Source: Nocardioides zeae
GTDB lineage: Bacteria; Actinomycetota; Actinomycetes; Propionibacteriales; Nocardioidaceae
Assembly (NCBI RefSeq): GCF_010686755.1
Contig: NZ_JAAGXA010000001.1
Location: forward strand, 372,001-436,000
Length of the DNA stretch: 64,000 nucleotides
Direction of reading: 5' to 3'
In this document: piece after piece, positions 38,566 to 47,892 of the stretch
Layout of the letters: each line of letters begins with the position of its first letter
Position numbering within the stretch: the first letter of the stretch is position 1
Notes under the pieces: model-generated
Told to the model about the DNA's origin: nothing
The model's input: the letters and a program-made list of their open reading frames with translations, nothing else
Database searches by the model: none
Program-made: the position numbers and the translations under genes

Positions 38566-39172
38566 GCACCCCCCGCACCGCACGCCTCGAGCGCACCACG
38601 AGCGAGTCGAAGATCCTCGTCGAGATCGACGTCGACGGCTCGGGCACGCACGACATCTCCACCGGCGTCGGGTTCTACGACCACATGCTCACGGCCTTCG
38701 CGCGCCACGCGCTCGTCGACCTCACGGTGCGCGCCGAGGGCGACACCTGGATCGACGCCCACCACACGGTCGAGGACACCGCGATCGTGCTCGGCCAGGC
38801 GATCCGTGAGGCGCTCGGGGACAAGTCGGGCACCCGTCGCTTCGGGGACGCGACGGTCCCGCTCGACGAGGCGCTGGTGCAGGCCGTCGTGGACATCTCG
38901 GGGCGGCCGTACTGCGTGCACACGGGGGAGCCGGAGGGGCAGCAGTACGTGCAGCTCGGCGGCTCCGGCGTGTCCTACCTGGGCTCGCTCACCAAGCACG
39001 TCTTCGAGACCATCGCGTTCCACGGTCACCTCGCACTCCACGTGCGCGTGCTGGCCGGCCGGGAGCCGCACCACATCGTCGAGACGCAGTTCAAGGCGTT
39101 CGCCCGGGCCTTCCGGGACGCGGTCGCCCTCGACCCGCGCGAGACCGGCGTGCCCTCCACCAAGGGGACGCT

Positions 39173-39176
<4 letters not shown>
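38562..39176 (+). CDS. hisB: Imidazoleglycerol-phosphate dehydratase HisB
   Basis: 204-aa single-domain dehydratase (no phosphatase domain). The two metal-binding HHxxED-type motifs are present: [15 protein letters not shown] and [30 protein letters not shown] and [13 protein letters not shown] are also typical. GTG start in the hisC stop and a GTGA overlap with hisH. Confidence 0.96.
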
Positions 39177-39832
<656 letters not shown>

Positions 39833-39888
39833 ACCACGCGGCCGTCCGTCGGCCGATCGATCCGGAACCGCAAGAAAGGCAGGCCACC

Positions 39889-40629
39889 GTGCCCGCGACG
39901 TACCTCGAGCTCCTCCCCGCCGTCGACATCAAGGGGGGCCAGGCCGTGCAGCTCGTGCAGGGCATCGACGGCTCCGAGAAGCGCTTCGGTGACCCGGTCG
40001 AGGCGGCGCTGCGCTGGCAGGAGGCGGGCGCGGAGTGGCTGCACCTCGTCGACCTCGACGGTGCCTTCGGCGTGGGGAGCAACCGGGCCCTGCAGGCCGA
40101 GATCGTGGGACGCCTCGACATCGACGTCGAGATGAGCGGCGGCATCCGCGACGACGCGTCGCTCGAGGCCGCGCTGGCCACGGGATGCCGTCGGGTCAAC
40201 ATCGGCACGGCGGCGATCGAGAACCCCGAGTGGTGCGCCGCGGCGATCGCGCGCCACGGCGACCGCATCGCGATCGGCCTCGACGTCCGGGGCCGCACGC
40301 TCGCCGCGCGCGGCTGGACGAGCGAGGGGGGCGACCTCTACGAGACGCTGGCGCGGCTCGACGCCGAGGGGTGCGCCCGGTACGTCGTGACCGACGTCAA
40401 CAAGGACGGCATGCTCGCCGGCCCCAACCTCGAGCTCCTGCGCGACGTGTGTGCGGCGACGTCGCGGCCCGTCGTGGCGTCGGGCGGCGTCACGACCCTC
40501 GACGACGTCCGGGCCCTCATGGAGCTCGTGCCGCTCGGCGTCGAGGGCGCGATCGCCGGCACGGCGCTGTACGAGGGCCGCTTCACCCTCGAGGACGCGC
40601 TGGCGCTGACGAAGGGTGCGGTCGCGTGA
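39889..40629 (+). CDS. priA: HisA/PriA phosphoribosyl isomerase
   Basis: 246-aa TIM barrel. Catalytic aspartates are Asp13 ([13 protein letters not shown]) and Asp169 ([10 protein letters not shown]); phosphate loops EMSGGIRDD and [11 protein letters not shown] are intact. In many actinobacteria this protein (PriA) serves both histidine (ProFAR isomerase) and tryptophan (PRA isomerase, TrpF) biosynthesis because trpF is absent; whether that holds here needs the rest of the genome. GTG start after AAGAAAGGCAGG; its stop overlaps hisF. Confidence 0.92.
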   Translation: MPATYLELLPAVDIKGGQAVQLVQGIDGSEKRFGDPVEAALRWQEAGAEWLHLVDLDGAFGVGSNRALQAEIVGRLDIDVEMSGGIRDDASLEAALATGCRRVNIGTAAIENPEWCAAAIARHGDRIAIGLDVRGRTLAARGWTSEGGDLYETLARLDAEGCARYVVTDVNKDGMLAGPNLELLRDVCAATSRPVVASGGVTTLDDVRALMELVPLGVEGAIAGTALYEGRFTLEDALALTKGAVA

Positions 40630-41399
40630 GCGTCGCCGTGCGGGTCATCCCGTGCCTCGACGTCGACGGCGGTCGGGTGGTCAAGGGGATCAACTTCCGC
40701 GAGCTGCGCGACGCCGGCGACCCGGTCGAGCTGGCGCGCACGTACGACGCGGAGGGCGCCGACGAGCTGACCTTCCTCGACATCTCGGCGTCGCACGAGG
40801 GCCGCGCGACGACGCTCGAGATCGTCGCCCGCACGGCCGAGCAGGTGTTCATCCCGCTGACCGTGGGCGGAGGCGTCTCCAGCGTCGAGGACGTGAACCG
40901 GCTGCTGCGGGCCGGCGCCGACAAGGTCGCCGTCAACACCGCCGCGATCCGACGCCCCGAGCTGGTGGCGGAGATCGCCGACCGCTTCGGCAACCAGGTG
41001 CTCGTGCTCTCCGTCGACGCCCGCCGGGTGCCGCCGGGCAGCGAGGGCACCGCCTCGGGGTTCGAGGTCACCACCCACGGCGGACGCCGCTCTGCCGGGC
41101 TCGACGCCATCGAGTGGGCCGTGCGCGCCGCCGAGCTCGGCGCGGGGGAGATCCTGCTCAACGCCATGGACGCCGACGGCACCCAGGACGGCTTCGACCT
41201 CGAGCTGCTGCGCGCCGTGCGCCGCGAGGTGTCCGTGCCCGTCATCGCCTCCGGCGGCGCCGGAGCCCTGGAGCACTTCGCGCCCGCGGTCGAGGCCGGC
41301 GCCGACGCGGTGCTCGCCGCGACGGTGTTCCACTTCGGGACGCTGCGGATCGGCGAGGTCAAGGACGCCATCGGCCGGGCGGGCTACCCGGTGCGGTGA
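40626..41399 (+). CDS. hisF: Imidazole glycerol phosphate synthase cyclase HisF
   Basis: 257-aa TIM barrel that makes imidazole glycerol phosphate and AICAR with ammonia from HisH. Catalytic Asp12 ([14 protein letters not shown]) and Asp131 (VLSVDARR) are present, with [15 protein letters not shown] and [15 protein letters not shown] start overlaps the hisA stop. The operon ends here: hisI, which often follows, is not present before the 41.62-41.70 kb hairpin. Confidence 0.96.
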   Translation: MSVAVRVIPCLDVDGGRVVKGINFRELRDAGDPVELARTYDAEGADELTFLDISASHEGRATTLEIVARTAEQVFIPLTVGGGVSSVEDVNRLLRAGADKVAVNTAAIRRPELVAEIADRFGNQVLVLSVDARRVPPGSEGTASGFEVTTHGGRRSAGLDAIEWAVRAAELGAGEILLNAMDADGTQDGFDLELLRAVRREVSVPVIASGGAGALEHFAPAVEAGADAVLAATVFHFGTLRIGEVKDAIGRAGYPVR

Positions 41400-41623
41400 C
41401 GCTGGTGGACGACGTCCACTGCTGGTGCCCCGACGTGGGGTGGGCGGACGAGCTCGACCCTCGCGGCTGGACCCGGGCGCAGCTCATCTGGACCCTCGAC
41501 GGGACCGTCTGGCGGCGCCGGGGCGAGTGCGTCATACCCGCCCGCGCCTGCGTTCGGTCCGGCGGGCCCTCCGCCATCGCGCCGCGCGCGCGACGACGGG
41601 GGCCGATGATCGAGACCTGCTGA
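41396..41623 (+). CDS. Possible small protein after hisF
   Basis: 75-codon frame starting with the GTG that overlaps the hisF stop (GTGA) and ending in the first stem of the downstream hairpin. The first half reads like protein ([20 protein letters not shown], then [11 protein letters not shown]), with a Cys-x-Trp-Cys pattern; the second half is Arg/Pro-rich and ends PMIETC. I recognise no family. It may only be read-through sequence; the stop-start overlap and the unexplained 200 bp are the only support. Confidence 0.25.
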   Translation: MTLVDDVHCWCPDVGWADELDPRGWTRAQLIWTLDGTVWRRRGECVIPARACVRSGGPSAIAPRARRRGPMIETC

Positions 41624-41700
41624 CGGGCCGTCAGAACTGTGCGGGCGCGACGCGTCCGATCGCCCGAGGCGCGTCCCAGACGCACAGTTCCGGGCCCGTC
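41622..41700. terminator. Large palindrome between convergent genes
   Basis: Three nested stems: GACGGGCC (41622-41629) with GGCCCGTC (41693-41700), AACTGTGCG (41635-41643) with CGCACAGTT (41681-41689), and an inner GACGCG/CGCGTC pair. It lies between the end of the his operon and the end of the TIGR03085-like gene and probably terminates both. The remaining ~85 bases to 41787 show nothing recognisable. Size and the AT-richer second stem set it apart from simple terminators here. Confidence 0.6.
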
Positions 41701-41787
41701 CGACCCCCAACCCGCCCACTTCGCTCAGCTCGTCGCGCCGAACGCGCCCGCCGCGCCGACACCCCCGCGCATTCCTGCCCGGCGCGC

Positions 41788-42429
41788 TCAGAGGCCGAGG
41801 GTGGCGATCTGGAAGCGGCGTACGGCGAGGTCGGGGCCGGAGACGTCGACGTCGTGCACCTGGTCGCGGCCCAGGAGGCGGAGCACCAGCTCCTGGGGGC
41901 GGCCGGTGACCACGGCCGGGCCGTCGCCGCGACGGAGGACGATCCGGCGGCCGTTGCGGGCGTCGACGGCGACGAGGGGAGCGCCGACCTTGCGGGTCGC
42001 CATCACGGCGACGGGCTTGAACAGCCGCCACAGCTCGTCCTCGGCCGCGTCGGGCAGGTCGCGGGGCGCCCAGTCGGGCTGCGCCCGCCGCACGTCCTCG
42101 TGGTGCACGAAGAGCTCGACCGTGTTGACGAGGCGGTCGACGGGGCCGATGGCCGCCCACGTGAGGAACGGGCGGCGCAGCTGGTCGGCGAGCAGCGGCA
42201 GGTCGGCGCGGCCCCAGCGCTCCGTCGCCCGCTCGGTGAGGGGCGAGAGCGGCGGGAGGAGCTCGCCGGCCTGGGCCAGCGGGTTGCGCTCGCGCACCAG
42301 CAGGTGGACGACGAGGTCCTTCACCGTCCATCCGCCGCAGAGGGTCGGAGCGTCGGGCCCCACCGCGACGGCGAGGTCGGCGAGGGCGGAGCGCTCGGCG
42401 CGCGCGAGGGTGGGGAAGGTCGTCGGCAC
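41788..42429 (-). CDS. TIGR03085-like maleylpyruvate isomerase-fold protein
   Basis: 213-aa protein of the DinB-like/maleylpyruvate isomerase N-terminal superfamily: FPTLARAERSALADLAVAVG, CGGWTVKDLVVHLLVRERNP and a C-terminal part ending FQIATLGL. The set of conserved His and Asp (HLLVRE, ELFVHHEDVRRA) suggests a metal site, as in the actinobacterial TIGR03085 group, which has no proven reaction. GTG start with TAGGGT six bases upstream; the TAG of that box is the stop codon of the preceding S58 peptidase gene. Confidence 0.8.
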   Translation of the reverse strand: MPTTFPTLARAERSALADLAVAVGPDAPTLCGGWTVKDLVVHLLVRERNPLAQAGELLPPLSPLTERATERWGRADLPLLADQLRRPFLTWAAIGPVDRLVNTVELFVHHEDVRRAQPDWAPRDLPDAAEDELWRLFKPVAVMATRKVGAPLVAVDARNGRRIVLRRGDGPAVVTGRPQELVLRLLGRDQVHDVDVSGPDLAVRRFQIATLGL

Positions 42430-42438
42430 GTCCCGACC

Positions 42439-43602
42439 CTACGCGCCCGCGCCGCGCGAGCCGGGGGAGGCAGGCGCCACGGCACTGGGGAACGCCTCGC
42501 GGTAGCTGCGCATCGTGCCCCACGGCGTCGTCACCGACGTGGCGGCGAGCATCGCGCGGACCACGGCGCGCGCCACCGTCGTCGCAGCGGCGTCGAGGAG
42601 CTCGTGGAGGTGGAGGGGGTACGTCGCGGGATCCGGCGCCGGCGCGTCCTGCGGCGCCGTCGAGAGCGCGAACAGGGTGTCGCCGTCGAACATCGAGTGC
42701 ACCGGACGGATCGCGCGCGCGAGCCCGTCGTGCGCCACGCCGGCCACCTTCGCGCAGGCCGCCTTGGTGAGGGGCACGTCGGTGGCGACCACGCCGATGG
42801 TGGTGGCGAGCGGGGCGCGCCGGGACGGGTCCAGGGCGGCCGCGAGGTCGTGGGCCGCGCGCAGCTCGGCCGCGTCCGGTCGGCGGACCCCGCCGGCGGG
42901 CAGGTCGGCGGGGAGGCAGTGGGGGAGACCCCACAGCTCGCCCGTCGCCGGGTCGACGCACGAGCCGACGGCGTTGACCGCCACCAGCGCGCCGACCGTG
43001 CCGCCGCCGGTCAGCTGCGTCGACGCGGAACCGATGCCGCCGCGGAGCCCACCGGCGCGCGCCCCGGTGCCGGCGCCGACCGGTCCGAGGAGCCCGGCGG
43101 GGGCGCCGGGGGCGCCGGGGGCGCCGGGGGCGCCGGGGGCGCCGGGGTCGTCGGGGTCCGCGGAGGCCGCGTCGTGCGCGGCGGCGCCCAGCGCCGCGTC
43201 CGGGTGGTGCCGGAACACCCCGCCCCGGCCGAGGTCGAACAGGATCGCCGCCGGGACGATGGGCACCACGTCACCCGGGTCCGCGCCCATCGGGAAGCCC
43301 ACCCCCGTGTCGAGGAGCCGCTGCACGACCCCGTCCGCCGCCGCGAGCCCCAGCGCGGAGCCACCCCCGAGCACCACCGCGTGGACCCGCTCCACCAGGT
43401 TCCGCGGGTCGAGGAGGTCGGTCTCGCGCGTGCCGGGACCACCTCCCCGGACGTCGACGCCGGCCACCGCGCCGTACGGCGGCGGCAGCACCACCGTCGT
43501 GCCCGTGAGCCACCCGGGCTCGGTGCGCTGGGCGTGGCCCACCCGGATCCCCGGGACGTCGAGGATGGTGTTGGTGGGGCCGGGGGAACCGGTGGGGGCC
43601 AC
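42439..43602 (-). CDS. P1/S58 family peptidase (DmpA-like)
   Basis: 387-aa N-terminal-nucleophile-type hydrolase of the DmpA/S58 family, which self-cleaves and acts as an aminopeptidase or amidase on small substrates. TNTILDVPGIRVGHAQ, VVLPPPYGAVAGVDVRGGGP, VVLGGGSALGLAAADGV and TVGALVAVNAVGS are typical; the nucleophile is likely the Thr of GGGTVGALVAVN. A PGAPGAPGAPGAPGAP stretch interrupts the loop before it, encoded by a 9-bp tandem repeat. GTG start four bases after the DUF885 gene; TAG stop within the next gene's -10 box. Confidence 0.84.
   Translation of the reverse strand: MAPTGSPGPTNTILDVPGIRVGHAQRTEPGWLTGTTVVLPPPYGAVAGVDVRGGGPGTRETDLLDPRNLVERVHAVVLGGGSALGLAAADGVVQRLLDTGVGFPMGADPGDVVPIVPAAILFDLGRGGVFRHHPDAALGAAAHDAASADPDDPGAPGAPGAPGAPGAPAGLLGPVGAGTGARAGGLRGGIGSASTQLTGGGTVGALVAVNAVGSCVDPATGELWGLPHCLPADLPAGGVRRPDAAELRAAHDLAAALDPSRRAPLATTIGVVATDVPLTKAACAKVAGVAHDGLARAIRPVHSMFDGDTLFALSTAPQDAPAPDPATYPLHLHELLDAAATTVARAVVRAMLAATSVTTPWGTMRSYREAFPSAVAPASPGSRGAGA
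43099..43143 (-). repeat. Five 9-bp tandem repeats inside the S58 peptidase gene
   Basis: GGGGGCGCC (plus strand) is repeated five times in perfect tandem, encoding a Gly-Ala-Pro repeat on the minus strand. Gain or loss of units keeps the frame. Confidence 0.85.
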
Positions 43603-43606
43603 GGCG

Positions 43607-45304
43607 TCAGATCCGGGCGAGCGCGGCGACCAGGGGGTCGAGCCCCAGGGAGCCGAGGTCGAGCGCCGCACGGTGGAACGCCTTGAGGTCGAACGCGTCG
43701 CCGTGCCGGACGCGCGCCGCCTCCCGGGCCTCGAGCCAGATGCGCTCGCCCACCTTGTAGGACGGCGCCTGCCCGGGCCACCCGAGGTAGCGCGCCACCT
43801 CGAAGCGGATCGTCGCGTCGTCGTCGCGCGAGTGCTGCTGCATGAACGCGAGCCCGAGCGCCGGCGTCCACCGCTCGCCCGGGTGGAACCCGAACGGGTT
43901 GTCGGCGGGGATCTCGAGCTGCAGGTGCATCCCGATGTCGACGATGACGCGCGCCGCGCGGAAGCCCTGCGCGTCGAGCATGCCGAGCCGGTCGGCCGGG
44001 TCGTCGAGGTAGCCCAGCTCGTCCATGAGCCGCTCCGCGTAGAGCGCCCAGCCCTCGCCGTGCCCCGACACCCAGCACATGGTGCGCTGCCAGCGGTTGA
44101 GCAGCGACGAGCGGTAGGCCGTCTGGCCGACCTGCAGGTGGTGGCCGGGCACGCCCTCGTGGAACACGGTCGTGGTCTCGCGCCAGGGGTGGAACTCGTC
44201 GATGCCGTCCGGCACCGACCACCACATGCGCCCCGGGCGCGAGAAGTCCTCGCTGGGCCCCGTGTAGTAGATCCCGCCGTCGTTCGTGGGCGCCAGGCAG
44301 CACTCGATCCGGCGGACCGGCTCGGGGATGTCGAAGTGGACGTCGGCGAGCTCGCCGACGACCCGGTCGGCCAGCTCCTGCATCCACGCGCGGAACGGCT
44401 CGCGCCCCTCGATGCGTCGCGCCGGGTCGCCCTCGAGGTGGGCCACGGCCACGTCGATCGCGTCCGCACCGGTCGCGGCGGGCGTGATGCGCGCGGCGGT
44501 CGCCCGCATGTCGGCCTCGATGCGGGCGAGCTCCTCCCAGCCCCAGGCGTAGGTCTCCTCGAGGTCGATGGCCGCGCCGAGGAACAGGCGCGAGGCCAGC
44601 GCGTAGTGGTCACGGCCCACGGCCTCGACGCTGCGCCCCCGGGGCTCCATCTCGTCGGACAGGAACAGGCCGAGCGAGGCGAAGGCCGACGTCGCCTCGC
44701 GTGCCCCGCGCTCGAGCGACGACTGCAGGCCCGCGGGCACCGTGCCCGCCGCGACACCGCGCGCGACGAGGTCGGCGAAGACGCTGGTGCCGCCGGTCTG
44801 GCCGGTCCAGCGCTCCAGCTGGGTGGCGACCTCCGCGTACTGCCGCGCCGCGCTCACCCGGCCGTGCGCCGCCTCCTCGGCGAGGGTGACGCGCAGGCCG
44901 GCGAGGGCGCCGGGCACGCCGGCGAGCCGCGCGTCGACGGCCTCCCAGTCCTCGGCCGTGGCGGTCGGCATGAGGTCGAAGACCTGCCGCAGCTCGTGGA
45001 TCGGCGAGGCGATCACGTTCACCTCGCTGCGGGTGAAGCCCGCCTCGTCGTGCTCGACCTGGAGGCCCACACGCTCGAGGAACGCCTCCCGGGCCACGGC
45101 CTCGCGGTCGTCGGCGGGCGTGGCGGCCCGCACGTCGGCGAGGGCGGCGCGGGCGAGCCGCAGGCGCTCGTCGAAGCCCTCCGGGGAGTAGTCGGTCAGC
45201 TCGTGCTCGTGGCCGGCCACCCCGATCCCGGTGGCGGTCACGGGGTCGGCCGCCGCGTAGTCCGCCACGAATCGCTCGGACCGTTCGTCAACGCTTCTGC
45301 TCAT
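43607..45304 (-). CDS. DUF885 family protein (metallohydrolase-like)
   Basis: 565-aa DUF885 protein. A metalloprotease-like motif HEGVPGHHLQVGQ begins at His382, followed by SGHGEGWALYAERLMDELGY, the pattern that links the family to M3-like zinc peptidases. No signal peptide is visible, so it is probably cytoplasmic. I start at ATG 45304: TAGGGT (45312-45317, minus strand) is seven bases upstream; GTG 45313 would place the start one base before that box. First of three minus-strand genes (DUF885, S58, TIGR03085). Confidence 0.85.
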   Translation of the reverse strand: MSRSVDERSERFVADYAAADPVTATGIGVAGHEHELTDYSPEGFDERLRLARAALADVRAATPADDREAVAREAFLERVGLQVEHDEAGFTRSEVNVIASPIHELRQVFDLMPTATAEDWEAVDARLAGVPGALAGLRVTLAEEAAHGRVSAARQYAEVATQLERWTGQTGGTSVFADLVARGVAAGTVPAGLQSSLERGAREATSAFASLGLFLSDEMEPRGRSVEAVGRDHYALASRLFLGAAIDLEETYAWGWEELARIEADMRATAARITPAATGADAIDVAVAHLEGDPARRIEGREPFRAWMQELADRVVGELADVHFDIPEPVRRIECCLAPTNDGGIYYTGPSEDFSRPGRMWWSVPDGIDEFHPWRETTTVFHEGVPGHHLQVGQTAYRSSLLNRWQRTMCWVSGHGEGWALYAERLMDELGYLDDPADRLGMLDAQGFRAARVIVDIGMHLQLEIPADNPFGFHPGERWTPALGLAFMQQHSRDDDATIRFEVARYLGWPGQAPSYKVGERIWLEAREAARVRHGDAFDLKAFHRAALDLGSLGLDPLVAALARI

Positions 45305-45311
45305 GCCTCCC

Positions 45312-45338
45312 ACCCTAGGAGGACCTGCCGACTACCCT
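45312..45338. promoter_or_regulatory. Back-to-back promoters of the DUF885 and GH6 genes
   Basis: Minus strand: TAGGGT at 45312-45317, seven bases before the DUF885 ATG. Plus strand: TACCCT at 45333-45338, eight bases before the GH6 ATG. The two starts are only 42 bp apart, so the polymerase sites overlap or exclude each other. Confidence 0.5.
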
Positions 45339-45346
45339 CAGCCCTC

Positions 45347-46567
45347 ATGAACAGCGGCTCGGGCGACGACGAGGCTCCGGCTCGTCCCGGCACCCCCCGT
45401 CGACCCGCCGGCGACCTGCCCGGCCACGTCCGTCGCCCGGAGCACGTGCGGCGCGCCGACCCTGCCGCGGTGGCCGCGGCGAACCAGACCGGTCGACAGC
45501 AGCGCGGGGGGCCGTCGCCCTCCGAGATCGCCGAGGCACGGCGCCAGCAGCGCCGCCGTCGTCGGCGGGTGTGGCTCGTCGGCACCGCGGTCGTCCTCCT
45601 CGCCGCGGTGGTCATCGGCATCACGCTCACCCGCGGGCCCCTGGCCCGCCAGCTCCCCGGTGGCCCCGACCCGCAGGAGACGAACCCCTTCGGCGGCCGG
45701 GACCTGTACGTCGCGAGCGGGACCCAGGCGTCCGCAGCGGCCGATGCGGCGCGGTCGGCGGGAGAGGCGCGCGACGCCGAGGTGCTCGACCGGCTCGCCG
45801 ACGTGCCGACGGCGACGTGGCTCACGCCCGAGGCCCTGCCTCGCGGTCAGGTGGGCGCCTTCGTGCGGGACATCGCGGAGGCGGCGCTGGAGGCCGACGA
45901 CACGGCGCTGCTGGTCGTCTACGGCATCACCGACCGCGACTGCTCGGGCGACCTGTCGGCGGGGGGGCTGCCGCCGGCCGACTACGCCGCGTGGGTGGGC
46001 GAGATCGCGTCCGCCGCCGGCATCGGCGACGGCCACGCCGCCGTCGTGCTCGAGCCGGACGGTCTGGCCTCGACGTTCGACTGCGGCAACACGGACCAGC
46101 GGGTCGGCCAGCTGGCGGGCGCCATCGGCAGCCTCGTGGACGCCGACGTGCCGACGTACGTCGACGCCGGTCACTCCAACTGGCGCTCGGTCGACGAGAT
46201 GGCCGACCTCCTGCGCCGGGTGGACGTGTCGCGCGTGCGCGGCTTCTCGACCAACGTGGCGGCCTACCAGTCGGACGCCGACGAGCGGACCTACGCCGAG
46301 GCCCTCAGCTCCGCGCTCGGCGGCGCCCACTACGTCATCGACAGCGGACGCAACGGGGCGCCGTCGCCGGCGTCGGGCGACTGGTGCAACCCGTCCGCCC
46401 GGCTGCTCGGCCAGGACCCCGCCGTGGTGGGCGACGGGAGCCACCAGGACGCGCGCCTGTGGATCAAGCCCCCGGGGGAGAGCGACGGCACGTGCAACGG
46501 CGGTCCCGACGCGGGCACGTTCTGGGTCGAGCGGGCTCTCGAGATGGCGTTCGCCAGCGGCTGGTGA
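45347..46567 (+). CDS. Membrane-anchored glycoside hydrolase family 6 protein
   Basis: 406-aa GH6 (cellulase-type) protein held in the membrane by one helix (VWLVGTAVVLLAAVVIGITL) at about residues 75-94 after a basic cytoplasmic tail. Catalytic landmarks: YGITDRDCSG with Asp198 as the likely proton donor, VVLEPDGLAS with the conserved Asp, YVDAGHSNWRSVDEM, GFSTNVAAYQ and the C-terminal DARLWIKPPGESDGTCNG. No carbohydrate-binding module is present. GH6 enzymes cut beta-1,4-glucan; a membrane-tethered one beside a processive glycosyltransferase suggests a biosynthetic or remodelling role rather than nutrient cellulose breakdown. Leaderless-type start. Confidence 0.88.
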   Translation: MNSGSGDDEAPARPGTPRRPAGDLPGHVRRPEHVRRADPAAVAAANQTGRQQRGGPSPSEIAEARRQQRRRRRRVWLVGTAVVLLAAVVIGITLTRGPLARQLPGGPDPQETNPFGGRDLYVASGTQASAAADAARSAGEARDAEVLDRLADVPTATWLTPEALPRGQVGAFVRDIAEAALEADDTALLVVYGITDRDCSGDLSAGGLPPADYAAWVGEIASAAGIGDGHAAVVLEPDGLASTFDCGNTDQRVGQLAGAIGSLVDADVPTYVDAGHSNWRSVDEMADLLRRVDVSRVRGFSTNVAAYQSDADERTYAEALSSALGGAHYVIDSGRNGAPSPASGDWCNPSARLLGQDPAVVGDGSHQDARLWIKPPGESDGTCNGGPDAGTFWVERALEMAFASGW

Positions 46568-46653
46568 CCTCCGGACCTCGTCCAGGGTCTGCCTTGAGCG
46601 CAACGCCACGGGAATCTTGTGGCGCGGAGCCTCGGGGCGTGCGCGGTCGTTGC

Positions 46654-46659
46654 TAGCCT
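46654..46659 (+). promoter_or_regulatory. -10 box for the response regulator gene
   Basis: TAGCCT six bases before the GTG start, in the 98-bp gap after the GH6 gene; no ribosome-binding site is present. Confidence 0.5.
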
Positions 46660-46665
46660 GAGCGG

Positions 46666-47802
46666 GTGGAACAACCTCCCGCCCGCCGCATCGCCGTCAT
46701 CATCGAGGACGATCCGGACGTCGCCGACCTGCTCGACCTCGTGCTCACCCAGAGCGGTTACGTGACCCACGTGACCCGCAACGGGGTCGACGGGCTCGCC
46801 GCGGTGCGCGAGCACGACCCGGTGCTCACCACGCTCGACGTCTCGATGCCCGGCATGGACGGGTTCGCGGTGGCGCGCCGCATCCGTGACTTCAGCTCGA
46901 CCTACCTCATCATGATCACCGCGCTCAGCGACGAGATCGACGTGGTGATGGGGCTCGAGGCCGGCGCCGACGACTACCTGACGAAGCCGTTCCGCCCCCG
47001 CGAGCTGCGGGCCCGCGCGGAGTCGATGCTGCGCCGCCCCCGGGACCGCGGGGAGGCCGGCCGCGGCGACGGCGCCGAGCACGACCCCGAGCCGCACCCG
47101 GACGCCGCCCCGGCCGAGCCGGCCCGCGAGGCGACCGGGTGGGCCGTCGAGACGCGCCGCGAGTTCAGCCAGGGCAACCGGGCCACGATCGGGCCGGTGC
47201 CGACGGAGCCGGAGCAGCCCGCACCGCGCCACGCGACGCCGGCCGCCGAGCCGGCGCCGCAGCTGCCCCCGATCCCGCCCCTGCCGCCGATCCCGCCGAC
47301 GGCGCCGGCGTACGCCGAGCCCGTTCCCGCGGCGTACCAGCAGCCCGTCCAGCAGCCGGTGCAGCAGCCGGTGCAGCAGCCGGTCCAGCAGCCGGTGGCC
47401 GCGGCTCCGGTGATCGGCACGACGCCGGCGTCGGCGATGGCGGCCGGTGCCGGGGAGCAGGTGCTCGCGAGCGACGGCTGGGTCCGCCACAACAACCTGG
47501 CGCTCAACCCCGGCACGCGGGTGGTGCTCGTCGACGGGCGCGGCGTGGACCTCACGACGGTCGAGTTCGACCTGCTCGCCTCGCTCATCAGCACCGGGCG
47601 CCGCGTGCGCTCGAAGGCCGACCTGGTGCTGACGATGCGCGGGCAGGACTACGTGACGGCGTACTTCGTCAACGAGGCCGACAAGCGCACCGTCGAGGCG
47701 CACCTCGAGGACCTGCGGCGCAAGCTGGGCGACGTCGGTGCCGTGCCGCGTCTCATCGAGCCGGTCCGCGGCGTCGGCTACCGCATGGCGGCCACCATCT
47801 GA
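46666..47802 (+). CDS. Orphan OmpR-family response regulator with long linker
   Basis: 378-aa regulator. Receiver at about residues 8-125: acidic pair Asp15/Asp16, phosphoacceptor Asp58 (TTLDVSMPGMDG), Thr85 and Lys107 (YLTKPFRPRE). Winged-helix DNA-binding domain at about residues 268-376 (VDLTTVEFDLLASLISTG, VRSKADLVLTMRG, EAHLEDLRRKLGDVG). Between them lies a ~140-residue Pro/Ala/Glu/Gln-rich linker with five QQPV repeats; OmpR proteins normally have only a short linker. No histidine kinase is adjacent. GTG start with TAGCCT six bases upstream. Convergent with the lipoprotein gene across a strong terminator. Confidence 0.9.
   Translation: MEQPPARRIAVIIEDDPDVADLLDLVLTQSGYVTHVTRNGVDGLAAVREHDPVLTTLDVSMPGMDGFAVARRIRDFSSTYLIMITALSDEIDVVMGLEAGADDYLTKPFRPRELRARAESMLRRPRDRGEAGRGDGAEHDPEPHPDAAPAEPAREATGWAVETRREFSQGNRATIGPVPTEPEQPAPRHATPAAEPAPQLPPIPPLPPIPPTAPAYAEPVPAAYQQPVQQPVQQPVQQPVQQPVAAAPVIGTTPASAMAAGAGEQVLASDGWVRHNNLALNPGTRVVLVDGRGVDLTTVEFDLLASLISTGRRVRSKADLVLTMRGQDYVTAYFVNEADKRTVEAHLEDLRRKLGDVGAVPRLIEPVRGVGYRMAATI
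47338..47397 (+). repeat. Five 12-bp repeats encoding QQPV
   Basis: CAGCAGCCGGTG and close variants occur five times in tandem in the linker region of the response regulator. Unit changes keep the frame and would change linker length. Confidence 0.85.
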
Positions 47803-47810
47803 CCGATCTC

Positions 47811-47891
47811 CGTCCGCCCCGCGAACAGAGCACGAGGCCCCTCCGACCGCGATGGTCGGAGGGGCCTCGTGCTCTGCCCGCGGGGCGGACG
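47811..47891. terminator. Strong bidirectional terminator
   Basis: A 23-bp perfect stem (47826-47848 with 47854-47876, loop GCGAT) is enclosed by an outer stem CGTCCGCCCCGCG (47811-47823) with its complement at 47879-47891. It fills nearly the whole gap between the convergent response regulator and lipoprotein genes. Confidence 0.9.
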
Positions 47892-47892
47892 C

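Noticed and set aside
41622..41700. Second copy of the mraW RNA motif
   Set aside because: It shares CCAGACGC followed by a similar short stretch, but the stems, order and gene context differ.
43099..43143. Collagen-like domain in the S58 peptidase
   Set aside because: The Gly-Ala-Pro run is only 15 residues and comes from a simple DNA repeat within a loop.
43607..44757. Plus-strand and alternative minus-strand frames through the DUF885 gene
   Set aside because: They are Arg/Ala/Gly-rich shadows without motifs or start signals.
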